Shown here: in pieces, positions 19,785 through 28,322 of the stretch
Position numbering within the stretch: position 1 is the first letter of the stretch
Layout of the letters: each line of letters opens with the position of its first letter
Source: Pseudomonas frederiksbergensis
GTDB taxonomy: Bacteria; Pseudomonadota; Gammaproteobacteria; Pseudomonadales; Pseudomonadaceae
Assembly (NCBI RefSeq): GCF_001952935.1
Contig: NZ_CP018319.1
Span: 372,001-436,000, forward strand
Direction of reading: 5' to 3'
Length of the DNA stretch: 64,000 bases
Translations under genes and position numbers: made by a program
The notes under the pieces: generated by a model
What the model was told of the DNA's origin: nothing
Database searches by the model: none
Seen by the model: the letters and a program-made list of their open reading frames with translations, nothing else

Positions 19785-20075
19785 ATGGCTCTGCTGAAAC
19801 GACTGGCCGAAGGCGACCGCCCGGCCCTGGACTTTACCCTCGACGGCACGCCGGCCACCGGCCTGCTCGGCGACACTTTGCTGACGGCGGTGCTGACCTG
19901 CAGCGAACACTTGCGCGGCAGTGACTTCAGCGCCGAACCCCGTGCCGGGTTTTGCATGATGGGTGCCTGTCAGGATTGCTGGGTTCGACTGGGCGATGGC
20001 CGACGCGTGCGCGCCTGCTCGACGCTGCTCGAAGCCGGACAGCAGATCAGTCGCGAACCAGGACGCTCCCTATGA
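19785..20075 (+). CDS. [2Fe-2S]-binding small subunit of a trimeric amine/imino acid dehydrogenase (HcnA/OoxA-gamma type)
   Basis: This 96-residue ferredoxin-fold protein has Cys57, Cys62, Cys65 and Cys78 arranged as in small subunits of HcnABC-like and opine/D-amino-acid oxidase complexes (GFCMMGACQDCWV, RACSTL). It should shuttle electrons from the flavin subunits. It lies immediately after the permease genes and before the FAD subunits, from which a REPIN separates it. The substrate is not readable from this subunit. Confidence 0.85.
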   Translation: MALLKRLAEGDRPALDFTLDGTPATGLLGDTLLTAVLTCSEHLRGSDFSAEPRAGFCMMGACQDCWVRLGDGRRVRACSTLLEAGQQISREPGRSL

Positions 20076-20106
20076 ACACCTTTTCAATCTGCCGAAACCG
20101 GATCCC

Positions 20107-20198
20107 CTGTGGGAGCGAGCCTGCTCGCGATAGCAATCTGTCAGCCAGCATTAATGTTGAATGTACCGCCGTCATCGCGAGCAGGCTCGCTCCCACAA
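20107..20198. repeat. REPIN inside the transporter/dehydrogenase operon
   Basis: Inverted GGGAGCGAGCCTGCTCGCGA-type arms lie between the Fe-S subunit and the FAD subunit, both on the plus strand. Here it occupies an intra-operon spacer and could form a stable mRNA hairpin. Confidence 0.9.
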
Positions 20199-20229
20199 GG
20201 GATCTGCGTCGCTCACACATGAGGTGGGT

Positions 20230-21585
20230 ATGAATTCGGTGGTCATCATTGGTGCCGGTCCGGCCGGCATTCGGGCAGCGCAGACGCTGGTTGCGCATGG
20301 ACTTCGCCCGGTGCTGCTGGACGAAGCAGCACGCGGTGGCGGGCAGATTTATCGGCGCCAACCGGCAAACTTCAAGCGTTCGCCGGTCAAGCTGTATGGC
20401 TTCGAAGCCGGCAAGGCCAACGCGCTGCATCGGACGATTGACGCGCTGCGCGAGCAACTCGATTACCGTCCCGAGACGTTGGTGTGGAACGCCGAGGATG
20501 GCGCGCTCGACACCTTGCATGAAGGCCGCGCCGCGCGGTTGGCGTTCTCCCGCGTGATTGTCGCCACGGGCGCCACCGACCGGATTCTGCCGGTGCCAGG
20601 CTGGACCCTTCCCGGGGTTTACAGCCTCGGCGCGGCGCAGATCGCCCTCAAGTTTCAAGGCTGCGCCATCGGTGAGCGCGTGGTGTTCGCTGGCAGCGGC
20701 CCGTTGCTGTACCTGGTGGCGTATCAATACGCCAAGGCCGGCGCCAAGGTGGTCGCGGTGCTCGACAGCTCGCCGTTCAGCGCTCAGGCCCGCGCCTTGC
20801 CCGGCCTGCTCTCGCAACCGGCCACCCTGGCCAAAGGCATCTATTACCGCAGTTGGTTGACCGCCCACGGCATCCCGGTGCATCAGGGCGCCAGCCTCTC
20901 AGGCATCAACGGCGAACAGCGTGTGCAATCGCTGACCTGGCGCAACGCCAAGGGCGATCAGCATCTGGAATGCGACGCCGTCGCCTTCGCCCACGGCCTG
21001 CGCAGTGAAACCCAACTCGCCGACCTGCTCGGCTGTGAATTCGCCTGGAACCCGCTCAACCGCGCCTGGCTGCCGCAACGTGACAGCGCCGGTCGCAGCA
21101 GTGTCGCCGAGGTTTACCTGGCCGGTGACGGCGCCGGCATCATGGGCGCTGACGCGGCGGAAATGGCCGGCGAGCGCGCGGCCCTGGCGTTGCTCGAAGA
21201 CATCGGTTACCTGATCCCGCCGCAACGTGGGGCGCAATTGGAGCAGGCGCTGGGACGGATCGATACCTTCCGCCAAGGTCTGGAGCGAGCCTTCGTCTTT
21301 CCCGAACATTGGGCCGCCGATGCCCCGAATGAAGTGATGATCTGCCGCTGCGAAGAAGTGCGCGCTGGCGACATCCGCCAGGTTGTGCGCGAGGGTCATT
21401 GGGAGATCAACCGGGTCAAGGCGCATTGCCGGATCGGCATGGGCCGCTGCCAGGGACGGATGTGCGGCGCCGCCGCAGCGGAAATCATTGCCTGCGAAAG
21501 CCAGCGCGCCATCTCCGACATTGGTCGCCTGAGGGCACAAGCCCCCATCAAACCCCTGCCGTTTGGTCTGGAGGTCGAGTCATGA
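20230..21585 (+). CDS. FAD/NAD(P)-binding oxidoreductase, alpha subunit of a trimeric dehydrogenase (HcnB/OoxA-like)
   Basis: This 451-residue protein starts with a dinucleotide-binding loop (VVIIGAGPAGIRAA), has a second one in the middle (VVFAGSGPLLYLVAYQYAKAG) and a C-terminal BFD-like [2Fe-2S] domain with Cys in ICRCEEV, AHCRIG, GRCQ and RMCG. This layout matches the alpha subunits of hydrogen cyanide synthase, opine oxidase and hydroxyproline/D-amino-acid dehydrogenases. The start was set at the ATG with GAGGTGG upstream, since the earlier frame runs through the REPIN. It overlaps the next gene by four bases. Confidence 0.9.
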   Translation: MNSVVIIGAGPAGIRAAQTLVAHGLRPVLLDEAARGGGQIYRRQPANFKRSPVKLYGFEAGKANALHRTIDALREQLDYRPETLVWNAEDGALDTLHEGRAARLAFSRVIVATGATDRILPVPGWTLPGVYSLGAAQIALKFQGCAIGERVVFAGSGPLLYLVAYQYAKAGAKVVAVLDSSPFSAQARALPGLLSQPATLAKGIYYRSWLTAHGIPVHQGASLSGINGEQRVQSLTWRNAKGDQHLECDAVAFAHGLRSETQLADLLGCEFAWNPLNRAWLPQRDSAGRSSVAEVYLAGDGAGIMGADAAEMAGERAALALLEDIGYLIPPQRGAQLEQALGRIDTFRQGLERAFVFPEHWAADAPNEVMICRCEEVRAGDIRQVVREGHWEINRVKAHCRIGMGRCQGRMCGAAAAEIIACESQRAISDIGRLRAQAPIKPLPFGLEVES

Positions 21586-22697
21586 TCGAAGTCGATGCCG
21601 TCATCATTGGCGGCGGAATTGTCGGCGCCTCCGCCGCGCTGTTTCTGAGCAAGGCCGGGCGTCGCGTGGCGCTACTGGAGCGGGACTTCTGTGGCTCGCA
21701 TTCCAGCGGCGTGAACTACGGCGGCGTGCGGCGCCAGGGGCGACCACTCTCGCAACTGCCACTGTCGCAGCGGGCCCACGACATCTGGGGACAACTGCCG
21801 CAGCTGATTGGCATCGACGGTGAGTATCAGCGCAGCGGTCACCTGAAACTGGCCCGCAGCCTCAACGATCTACACGCCTTGCAAGACTATGCCGCCAGCA
21901 GTCGGGGTTTTGGCCTCGACTTGCAGGTACTCGATCGCAGTGAATTACACGCACGTTTTCCGTGGGTCGGCGAGGTGGCGGTCGGTGCTTCGTTTTGCCC
22001 CGATGACGGTCACGCCAACCCACGACTGGTGTCCCCGGCGTTTGCCCGGGCGGCGCGGCGACATGGCGCGCAGGTCCATGAACAATGCGCGGTGACGGCG
22101 GTGGAACACGACGGCCAAGGTTTTCGTATCAGCACGCAAACCGGTCTCGACCTGCACGCGCCCTGGCTTTTGAACTGCGCCGGAGCCTGGGCCGGCAGCC
22201 TGGCATCACAGTTCGGTGAGGCGGTGCCGATGCACGCCGGGCACCCGGCGATGCTGGTCACCGAACCGTTGCCGCTGGTGATGAATGCCAGCACCGGGGT
22301 CGAGGGCGGCGGTATCTATGCCCGTCAGGTCGCGCGCGGCAATTGCGTGTTGGGTGGCGGTCAGGGTTTTGCCCTCGACGGCGCCCGCGCCCGGCCGGGC
22401 CAGAACGCCGTGATCGAGATCCTGCGTCAGGCGGTCGAGCTTTATCCGTTTCTTGAAGGCGCCCAGGCGATTCGCACCTGGAGCGGCACCGAAGGTTACC
22501 TGCCCGATCGCCAACCGGTGATCGGCCACAGCGGCACTCAACCCGGTCTGTTGCACGCATTCGGCTTTGCCGGTGCGGGCTTTCAGATCGGCCCCGCGGT
22601 GGGCCAGGCGCTCACCGAAATCATCTGCAGCGGCGCCTCAAAAACGTCGCTGGATGCGTTTTCCATCACCCGGTTTCACTCCATCTCCGTTGCTTGA
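21582..22697 (+). CDS. FAD-dependent oxidoreductase, beta (DAO-type) subunit
   Basis: This 371-residue protein is of the D-amino-acid-oxidase fold: N-terminal FAD loop DAVIIGGGIVGASAALFLSKAGRRVALLER, C-terminal GTEGYLPDRQPVIG and HAFGFAGAGFQIGP. It is the catalytic subunit that oxidises a C-N bond, passing electrons through the alpha and Fe-S subunits to the respiratory chain. HcnC, OoxB and hydroxyproline dehydrogenase beta subunits share the plan. No other hcn context is present and import genes are adjacent, so amine or imino-acid catabolism is more likely than cyanide synthesis. Confidence 0.88.
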   Translation: MIEVDAVIIGGGIVGASAALFLSKAGRRVALLERDFCGSHSSGVNYGGVRRQGRPLSQLPLSQRAHDIWGQLPQLIGIDGEYQRSGHLKLARSLNDLHALQDYAASSRGFGLDLQVLDRSELHARFPWVGEVAVGASFCPDDGHANPRLVSPAFARAARRHGAQVHEQCAVTAVEHDGQGFRISTQTGLDLHAPWLLNCAGAWAGSLASQFGEAVPMHAGHPAMLVTEPLPLVMNASTGVEGGGIYARQVARGNCVLGGGQGFALDGARARPGQNAVIEILRQAVELYPFLEGAQAIRTWSGTEGYLPDRQPVIGHSGTQPGLLHAFGFAGAGFQIGPAVGQALTEIICSGASKTSLDAFSITRFHSISVA

Positions 22698-22715
22698 TAG
22701 AGGAAGGTCGCGCTA

Positions 22716-23762
22716 ATGAATAACGTCAAACGCACTGCACTGCTCGGTATCTCCTGCCTGGGCGCTCTGCTCGCCGCCACCCAGGCCCAGGCCGAACCGA
22801 CGCTTTACCTGGGCATGAACGGCGGGACCATGGAGCGGCTCTACGCCGACAAGGTGCTGCCGGTTTTCGAGAAGGCCAACAACGTCAAAGTGGTGATCGT
22901 GCCCGGCACCTCCGCCGATATTCTGGCCAAGGTCCAGGCCAGCAAAGGCAACCCGCAGATGCACGTGATGTTCCTCGACGACGGCATCATGTACCGCGCC
23001 ATCGCCATGGGGCTGTGCGACAAACTTGAAGACAGCGCACCGCTGGCGCAGATTCCGGCCAAGGGTCGCATCAAGGATCAAGCCGTGGCAGTCAGCCTCG
23101 GCGTGACCGGGTTGGCGTACAACACGCGGCTGTTCAAGGAGAAAGGCTGGTCCGCACCGACCTCGTGGATGGACATGGCCGACCCGCGCTTCAAGGACAA
23201 ACTGGTGTTCCAGTCGATGGCGTCTTCGACCTTTGGCCTGCACGGTTTCCTGATGTTCAACCGGATTCAGGGCGGCAGCGAAACCGACGTCGAGCCAGGC
23301 TTCAAGGCGTGGCCGAACACCGTCGGGCGCAATGTGCTGGAGTACATTCCGAGCTCGGCGAAGATTTCTGAAATGCTTCAGACCGACGAAGCAGCGTTGT
23401 TCCCGTTGACGCCGACCCAGGTCACCGCGCTGAAACTCAAGGGCATGCCGGTGGAGTATGCGCAGCCGAAGGAAGGCGCCGTGGTGCTCAACGTGGCCGA
23501 ATGTGCCATCGCCAACAACACTCAGCCGGAATTGGCACAGAAACTCGCCGCTTTCTTGCTGACGCCTGAAGCCCAGGCCGCCGCGCTTGAAGACGGTGAC
23601 CAGATCCCGTCCAACCCGAATACCCCGACCACCGACAAGACTCGTGGCCAGGTCGAAGCGATGAAACAGTACCTGGCCACTGCCATTGCGATCGATTGGG
23701 ATCAGGTCAACGAACAGCGCCCAGCGTGGAATGCGCGGTGGAATCGCAGTATCGAGCGCTAA
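22716..23762 (+). CDS. Periplasmic solute-binding protein of the ABC importer (PotD-like)
   Basis: This 348-residue protein has a Sec signal peptide (about residues 1-26, ending TQAQA before EPTLYLG) and then a two-lobed binding protein of the polyamine/spermidine class (DDGIMYRAIAMGLCDKL, VTGLAYNTRLFKEKGW). It captures the substrate in the periplasm for the permeases encoded upstream. It is the last gene of the cluster, 18 bases after the DAO subunit, followed by a REPIN. The binding protein is the best handle on substrate identity. Confidence 0.9.
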   Translation: MNNVKRTALLGISCLGALLAATQAQAEPTLYLGMNGGTMERLYADKVLPVFEKANNVKVVIVPGTSADILAKVQASKGNPQMHVMFLDDGIMYRAIAMGLCDKLEDSAPLAQIPAKGRIKDQAVAVSLGVTGLAYNTRLFKEKGWSAPTSWMDMADPRFKDKLVFQSMASSTFGLHGFLMFNRIQGGSETDVEPGFKAWPNTVGRNVLEYIPSSAKISEMLQTDEAALFPLTPTQVTALKLKGMPVEYAQPKEGAVVLNVAECAIANNTQPELAQKLAAFLLTPEAQAAALEDGDQIPSNPNTPTTDKTRGQVEAMKQYLATAIAIDWDQVNEQRPAWNARWNRSIER

Positions 23763-23783
23763 CCCGAGGCAACACAGAAAACC

Positions 23784-23873
23784 CTGTGGGAGCGGGCTTG
23801 CCCGCGAATGCGTAAGGTCAGGCAACCGAATGGTGAATGACACACCGCCTTCGCGAGCAAGCCCGCTCCCACA
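23784..23873. repeat. REPIN after the solute-binding protein gene
   Basis: Inverted GGGAGCGGGCTTGCCCGCGA and TCGCGAGCAAGCCCGCTCCC arms form a pair downstream of the cluster. Confidence 0.9.
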
Positions 23874-23899
23874 TTGGATCGGTGTACAACACAACCTCA

Positions 23900-23930
23900 G
23901 TGTGGGAGCGAGCCTGCTCGCCATAGCGGT
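23900..23930. repeat. Single REP element
   Basis: A lone TGTGGGAGCGAGCCTGCTCG copy lies about 25 bases after the preceding REPIN, with no inverted partner nearby. Confidence 0.8.
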
Positions 23931-24015
23931 TTAACAGCCACCCCACATTTGCCGGTATCATGTCGCCCGCTTCCGGGCCTGCGCGCCCTCCTCTCGATCA
24001 ATAGTGAATCTGTTC

Positions 24016-25329
24016 ATGGATACCCTTGCCCAACTACGCGCCGGCCAACTGTCGGGCGTTACCCGCCTGGACATCACCGATGGCCTGACGGAGTTTCCGC
24101 GAGAAATCTTCGACCTGGCGGACTCGCTGGAAGTCCTCGACCTCAGCGGCAATGCCTTGAGCAGCCTGCCGGGCGACTTGCACCGCCTGACCCGTTTGCG
24201 CGTGTTGTTCTGCTCGGACAATCTGTTCACCGAACTGCCCGACTGCCTGGGCCAATGCGCCGCACTGACGATGGTCGGCTTCAAGGGCAATCGTATCGAG
24301 CGCGTGCCAGGCGCGGCCCTGCCACCGTTGCTGCGCTGGCTGATCCTGACCGATAACTGCATCACTGAGCTGCCGGCCGAACTGGGTGAACGCCCGCACC
24401 TGCAAAAACTCATGCTTGCCGGCAACCGCTTGCAAGGTTTGCCACAGAGCTTGCGGCATTGCCATCGACTCGAACTGATCCGCATCGCCGCCAATCAGTT
24501 GAGCGAGTTGCCCGAGTGGTTGCTGACCCTGCCCAGCCTGAGCTGGCTGGCGTACGCCGGCAACCCGCTGGAGACCGAAGCCGATGCGGCTGCCCTCGAA
24601 GCCACACCCCGCATTCCGTGGTCTGAACTGCGTCTGGAGCAGCAACTGGGCGAAGGCGCGTCAGGGGTGATTCATCAGGCTGTTTGGGATCGACCGAACC
24701 ACCCGGCCACAGCGGTCGCCGTCAAGCTCTACAAGGGCGAAATGACCAGCGATGGCTCGCCGTTGCACGAGATGAACGCCTGCATCACCGCCGGTAGTCA
24801 CCCCAACCTGATCCGGGTTAAAGGCCGCATCTTCGCGCATCCAGAAGCCCAGGCCGGGCTGGTGATGCAATTGATCGATCCGAGCTATCGCAATCTGGCC
24901 GGCCTGCCGAGCCTGGCGTCATGCACCCGCGACGTTTACGCCAACGGCACCCGGCTCAGCGCTGGCGTGGCATTGCGCATCGCCGCTGGCATCGCCTCGG
25001 CAGCCGAACATTTGCACCAGCATGGCATCACCCACGGCGACCTCTACGGCCACAACATTTTGTGGAACGAGCACGGTGATTGCCTGTTGGGGGATTTTGG
25101 CGCCGCGTCTTTCCATGCCATCTCGGACAGCCTTGAAAGCCGTGCGCTACAACGGATAGAAGTGCGAGCGTTCGGGATTTTGCTGGGGGAATTGCTGGAG
25201 CGGATCGACTCGGGGCTGAGCGATGAAGGTCGTGTGCATCTGGAGCAATTGCAGCAGCGCTGCTGTCAGCCGCAGGTGCTGGAGCGACCGGGGTTCGCGG
25301 AGATTGTACGAGTACTGGAAAATCGGTGA
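24016..25329 (+). CDS. Leucine-rich-repeat protein kinase (Hanks-type)
   Basis: This 437-residue protein fuses about seven leucine-rich repeats (residues 14-185, e.g. LEVLDLSGNALSSLPGDL) to a eukaryotic-like kinase domain (about 205-437). Kinase landmarks are the glycine loop LGEGASG (211-217), VAVKLYK with Lys237, HGDLYGHNIL with Asp342/Asn347, and DFG at 360-362. The usual Arg of HRD is Gly. No signal or membrane segment is seen, so it is probably cytosolic. ATG at 24016 was preferred to a GTG 12 bases earlier. It is flanked by REP elements and has no phosphatase neighbour; its target is unknown. Confidence 0.88.
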   Translation: MDTLAQLRAGQLSGVTRLDITDGLTEFPREIFDLADSLEVLDLSGNALSSLPGDLHRLTRLRVLFCSDNLFTELPDCLGQCAALTMVGFKGNRIERVPGAALPPLLRWLILTDNCITELPAELGERPHLQKLMLAGNRLQGLPQSLRHCHRLELIRIAANQLSELPEWLLTLPSLSWLAYAGNPLETEADAAALEATPRIPWSELRLEQQLGEGASGVIHQAVWDRPNHPATAVAVKLYKGEMTSDGSPLHEMNACITAGSHPNLIRVKGRIFAHPEAQAGLVMQLIDPSYRNLAGLPSLASCTRDVYANGTRLSAGVALRIAAGIASAAEHLHQHGITHGDLYGHNILWNEHGDCLLGDFGAASFHAISDSLESRALQRIEVRAFGILLGELLERIDSGLSDEGRVHLEQLQQRCCQPQVLERPGFAEIVRVLENR

Positions 25330-25342
25330 CCGCTGCGCGGTC

Positions 25343-25430
25343 ATTCGCGAGCAAGCCCGCTCCCACATTAGATCGCGTCCTTACAGACAACTTGGTCAAT
25401 TGTGGGAGCGAGCCTGCTCGCGATAGCGGT
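25343..25430. repeat. REP pair, mixed subtypes
   Basis: A TCGCGAGCAAGCCCGCTCCC arm and a GGGAGCGAGCCTGCTCGCGA arm point in opposite orientation, so the pair joins two slightly different REP subtypes. Confidence 0.82.
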
Positions 25431-25447
25431 ATCACTGAAAAATCAAA

Positions 25448-26155
25448 TTACCCCGCCAACCCGACAAACATGTCCTGCACGTCATCGTGGTTATCGAGGC
25501 CTTCGAGGAAGGCCTCGACTTCAGCCATCTGCTCATCGCTCAGACCGCTGACCGGGTTTTTCGGCTGATAGCCCAGCTTGGCCGACAACACGGTGAACCC
25601 TTGCTCGGGCAGGGCTTTCTGCACGGCGTCCAGGTCCGCAGGCTCGGTCAGGAACAGGGTCGTGCCCTCTTCGTCACCCGCCTCGAAATCCTGGGCGCCG
25701 GCTTCGATAGCGGCCATTTCCGGATCGGCGTCCGGGCTGTCCGGGGACGCCTCGATCATGCCGACATGGTTGAAGTCCCACGCTACCGAACCGGAAGCGC
25801 CCAATTGGCCCTTGCGGAACGCAACGCGGATTTCAGCGACGGTGCGGTTGATGTTGTCGGTCACGCATTCAACGATCAGCGGCACCTGATGCGGTGCGAA
25901 GCCTTCATAGGTCACGCGATGGTATTGCACGGTTTCACCCAACAGGCCCGCGCCTTTCTTGATCGCGCGATCCAGGGTTTCCTTGGGCATCGAGGCTTTT
26001 TTAGCCTGTTCAACCACCAGCCGCAGATGTGCGTTGGTAGCGACATCGGCACCGTTACGCGCAGCAATGGTGATTTCTTTTACCAGTTTGCCGAAGATCT
26101 TGCCCTTGGCGTTAGATGCCGCTTCTTTGTGTTTAACCTTCCACTGTGCGCCCAT
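25448..26155 (-). CDS. YebC/PmpR-family DNA- or ribosome-associated protein
   Basis: This 235-residue member of the YebC/TACO1 family has the N-terminal [28 protein letters not shown] segment, the [30 protein letters not shown] core and an acidic C-terminus. Family members have been described both as transcriptional regulators and as translation factors that relieve polyproline stalling. It is not next to ruvC, so it is the second, YeeN-like paralogue rather than the canonical YebC. It stands alone; the strong N-terminal match supports the annotated ATG. Confidence 0.88.
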   Translation of the reverse strand: MGAQWKVKHKEAASNAKGKIFGKLVKEITIAARNGADVATNAHLRLVVEQAKKASMPKETLDRAIKKGAGLLGETVQYHRVTYEGFAPHQVPLIVECVTDNINRTVAEIRVAFRKGQLGASGSVAWDFNHVGMIEASPDSPDADPEMAAIEAGAQDFEAGDEEGTTLFLTEPADLDAVQKALPEQGFTVLSAKLGYQPKNPVSGLSDEQMAEVEAFLEGLDNHDDVQDMFVGLAG

Positions 26156-26340
26156 TACTCACTCTCTTGATCTGTGGCGCCGAGACATCTATTGGCCGAC
26201 GCATGGGCGCAAGTTTATACGCCCTAAAGTTGGCAATCGACCAAAAAATCCACCCTGTTGACCCGCATGACCAATCGACATCTTCACCGTCAGTTGTAGG
26301 GCGATTCTGAAACTTCGATTTGCGGTGACTATAAAGGGCT

Positions 26341-27813
26341 ATGGTTTCGTACCCTCTGCGCCCGAATTCCATGGCAGAAGCGCGTTCGATGCACAACGAC
26401 AAGGAAAGCCCCTTCACCCTGACACTTCTCGACGGCGATTTGAGTTTGCAGGTGTTGCAGTTCAGTGGTCGAGAAGCCCTCAACCAGCCCTATCGATTCG
26501 ACATCGAAGTGATCGGCCTCGCACCGGCCATGAACCTCGACCGACTGCTGCAACAACCGGTGTTCCTCAGCCTGATGGAGGGCCAGGGTATTCATGGCGT
26601 ACTTCACAGTGCCAGTCGCGAGCATCGCGGCCCACACCGGATCGGCTACAAACTGGTGCTGGTGCCCTACCTTCAATGGCTCGACCGGCAGCGTTCACGC
26701 CGGGTCTTTCATCACCTCAGCGTACCGATGATCCTGCGCCAACTGCTGGAGGAACATGATGTGCCCGAGGCGAGCTATCGCTTCGAATTATCCAGCGGAC
26801 ACTATCCCGTCCGGCCTTTTTGCATTCAGTACGAGGAGAGCGACCTGGCATTACTGCAACGGCTGTGCGAAGAAGAAGGCATTCACTATCACTTCGAACA
26901 TCAGCGCGAAGGGCATGTGCTGGTCCTGGCAGATGACAGCCTGAGCTTCCCCCAGGACCCCGTCCTTACGCCATTCCAGGGCAACGCGCCCGAAGACAGT
27001 GACGGGCCGACGATCAGTGAGTTGTTCCAACGCCATGACTCGCCGCCCATTCCCTCACGACTGGAGGCCAGGAACCGTGGCTCGCATAAACCCGACGATG
27101 GCGCGGCCAACCACGCGTTCAGCAAACCATTGCCGGTCATGGTCCGCCCCGCGCCCGAGCACATCCATCACGATCAGTTGAGCCGACGACAACTGGAACG
27201 TCTGCGTTGCCAGTACCTGCAGATCCACGGTCAAAGCAACCAGAGCGCACTGCGCAGTGCACGGATCGTGCAAGTGTCAGAACATCCACTGGCGAATTTC
27301 AACGATCAGTGGCTGCTCACCGAAACCCGACATCAAGGGCAACAACCTTCGATTCTTGCCACCGACAAACCGGTCACTGTCGGTCATTACCGCAATCAGT
27401 TCACCGCCATTCCCTGGTCAACGGTATTCAGGCCGGCACTCAAACAGACCAGGCCGAGCATCCCGGGTTACCAGCCCGCCCAGGTACTGGGCCCTGCCGG
27501 GCAACCGCCGGCGCTGGATGATCAAGGTCGAATACAAGTCAGGCTGTGGCCAACCGCGCAAGCGGATCCGCTTGAATCTGTGGGTATCTGGTTACCGGTG
27601 GCCTTTGCAGCGCCGGACGGTCGGATTGATGCGTCCAGCCTGCCAAAGGCCGGCAGCGACGTGCTGATCAGTTTTCTCGACAGTGACCCGGACCGACCGG
27701 TGCTGTGTATCGGCATGGGCCATCACCCGCGCACCCGGCCTGATCCCGAGCCACGCCGCGATAGCGATTTGCTGCTCGATTGGCTGGTCAATCGCTCGGA
27801 CCCATCGCCCTGA
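26341..27813 (+). CDS. vgrG: Orphan VgrG-type type VI secretion spike protein
   Basis: This 490-residue VgrG has the gp27-like N-terminal half (FTLTLLDGDLSLQVLQFSGREALNQPYRFDIEVI, QYEESDLALLQRLCEEEGIHYHF) and the gp5-like OB fold (DDQGRIQVRLWP). It stops soon after, without the long beta-helical needle or extra effector domain seen in many homologues. No adaptor, effector, immunity or other T6SS gene adjoins it. The start is uncertain: three in-frame ATGs (26341, 26371, 26389) compete without a clear ribosome site. It may be a functional small spike or a decaying copy. Confidence 0.8.
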   Translation: MVSYPLRPNSMAEARSMHNDKESPFTLTLLDGDLSLQVLQFSGREALNQPYRFDIEVIGLAPAMNLDRLLQQPVFLSLMEGQGIHGVLHSASREHRGPHRIGYKLVLVPYLQWLDRQRSRRVFHHLSVPMILRQLLEEHDVPEASYRFELSSGHYPVRPFCIQYEESDLALLQRLCEEEGIHYHFEHQREGHVLVLADDSLSFPQDPVLTPFQGNAPEDSDGPTISELFQRHDSPPIPSRLEARNRGSHKPDDGAANHAFSKPLPVMVRPAPEHIHHDQLSRRQLERLRCQYLQIHGQSNQSALRSARIVQVSEHPLANFNDQWLLTETRHQGQQPSILATDKPVTVGHYRNQFTAIPWSTVFRPALKQTRPSIPGYQPAQVLGPAGQPPALDDQGRIQVRLWPTAQADPLESVGIWLPVAFAAPDGRIDASSLPKAGSDVLISFLDSDPDRPVLCIGMGHHPRTRPDPEPRRDSDLLLDWLVNRSDPSP

Positions 27814-27814
27814 C

Positions 27815-28312
27815 TCAGCCCTTGTCGGCCTTGCCTGCCGCCGCCGCGAATTTCGCCAGACGCACATCCAGATGCCGCGGCCGATGCCCATGATCTTCGG
27901 CGCGCTCCTTGCGGCGGATGGCCTTGCGCACCATCAATGAGCCAAGGTAACGAATCGGTTCCGGCGGAAACAAGCCCAACGGGCCGTTGACCAGAGGCGA
28001 ACGGGTCCAGGCATTGTCCAGCCCTTGAACCATCGAGGCGAGAATCTGCCCACCCATATGACACGGGCCAACCCCGCTGCCGGAGTATCCGAAACCATAA
28101 AACACGTTGCCACTGGCGCCGGCGCCGCAGATATCGGCTTCGATCAGCAGCACATCCAGTTCGGGGTTCTGTTGCTTGAGCATGATCGCCGTCCACAACC
28201 CGGTGTAGCCACCGCCGACGATGCAGACATCGGCGCGGGTGTCGCCCGCCAAGGGTTCGCATGGCGCGCAGGACTCGGCCGCCAGCGCCTGTTCCAGCCA
28301 GAAAGGTCTCAT
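27815..28312 (-). pseudogene. FAD-dependent amine oxidase remnant with internal deletion
   Basis: The 165-codon frame starts as a normal DAO-family oxidase (WLEQAL, then FAD loop DVCIVGGGYTGLWTA, then LLIEADICGAGASG). At about residue 68 it jumps to what is normally the C-terminal region (NVFYGFGYSGSGVGPCHMGGQIL, TRSPLVNGPLGLFPPEPIRY). Full-length relatives have about 430 residues, so roughly 270 residues of substrate and FAD domain are missing without loss of frame. It lies 10 bases after the phosphonate-locus transporter gene. Intact relatives near phnW can oxidise N-methylated aminoethylphosphonate. Confidence 0.85.
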
Positions 28313-28322
28313 GGGTCAATCC

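Noticed and set aside
20230..22697. Hydrogen cyanide synthase hcnBC
   Set aside because: The subunit layout matches, but an ABC importer and IclR regulator are fused into the same operon and the usual hcn promoter context is absent, so a catabolic amine/imino-acid dehydrogenase is more likely.
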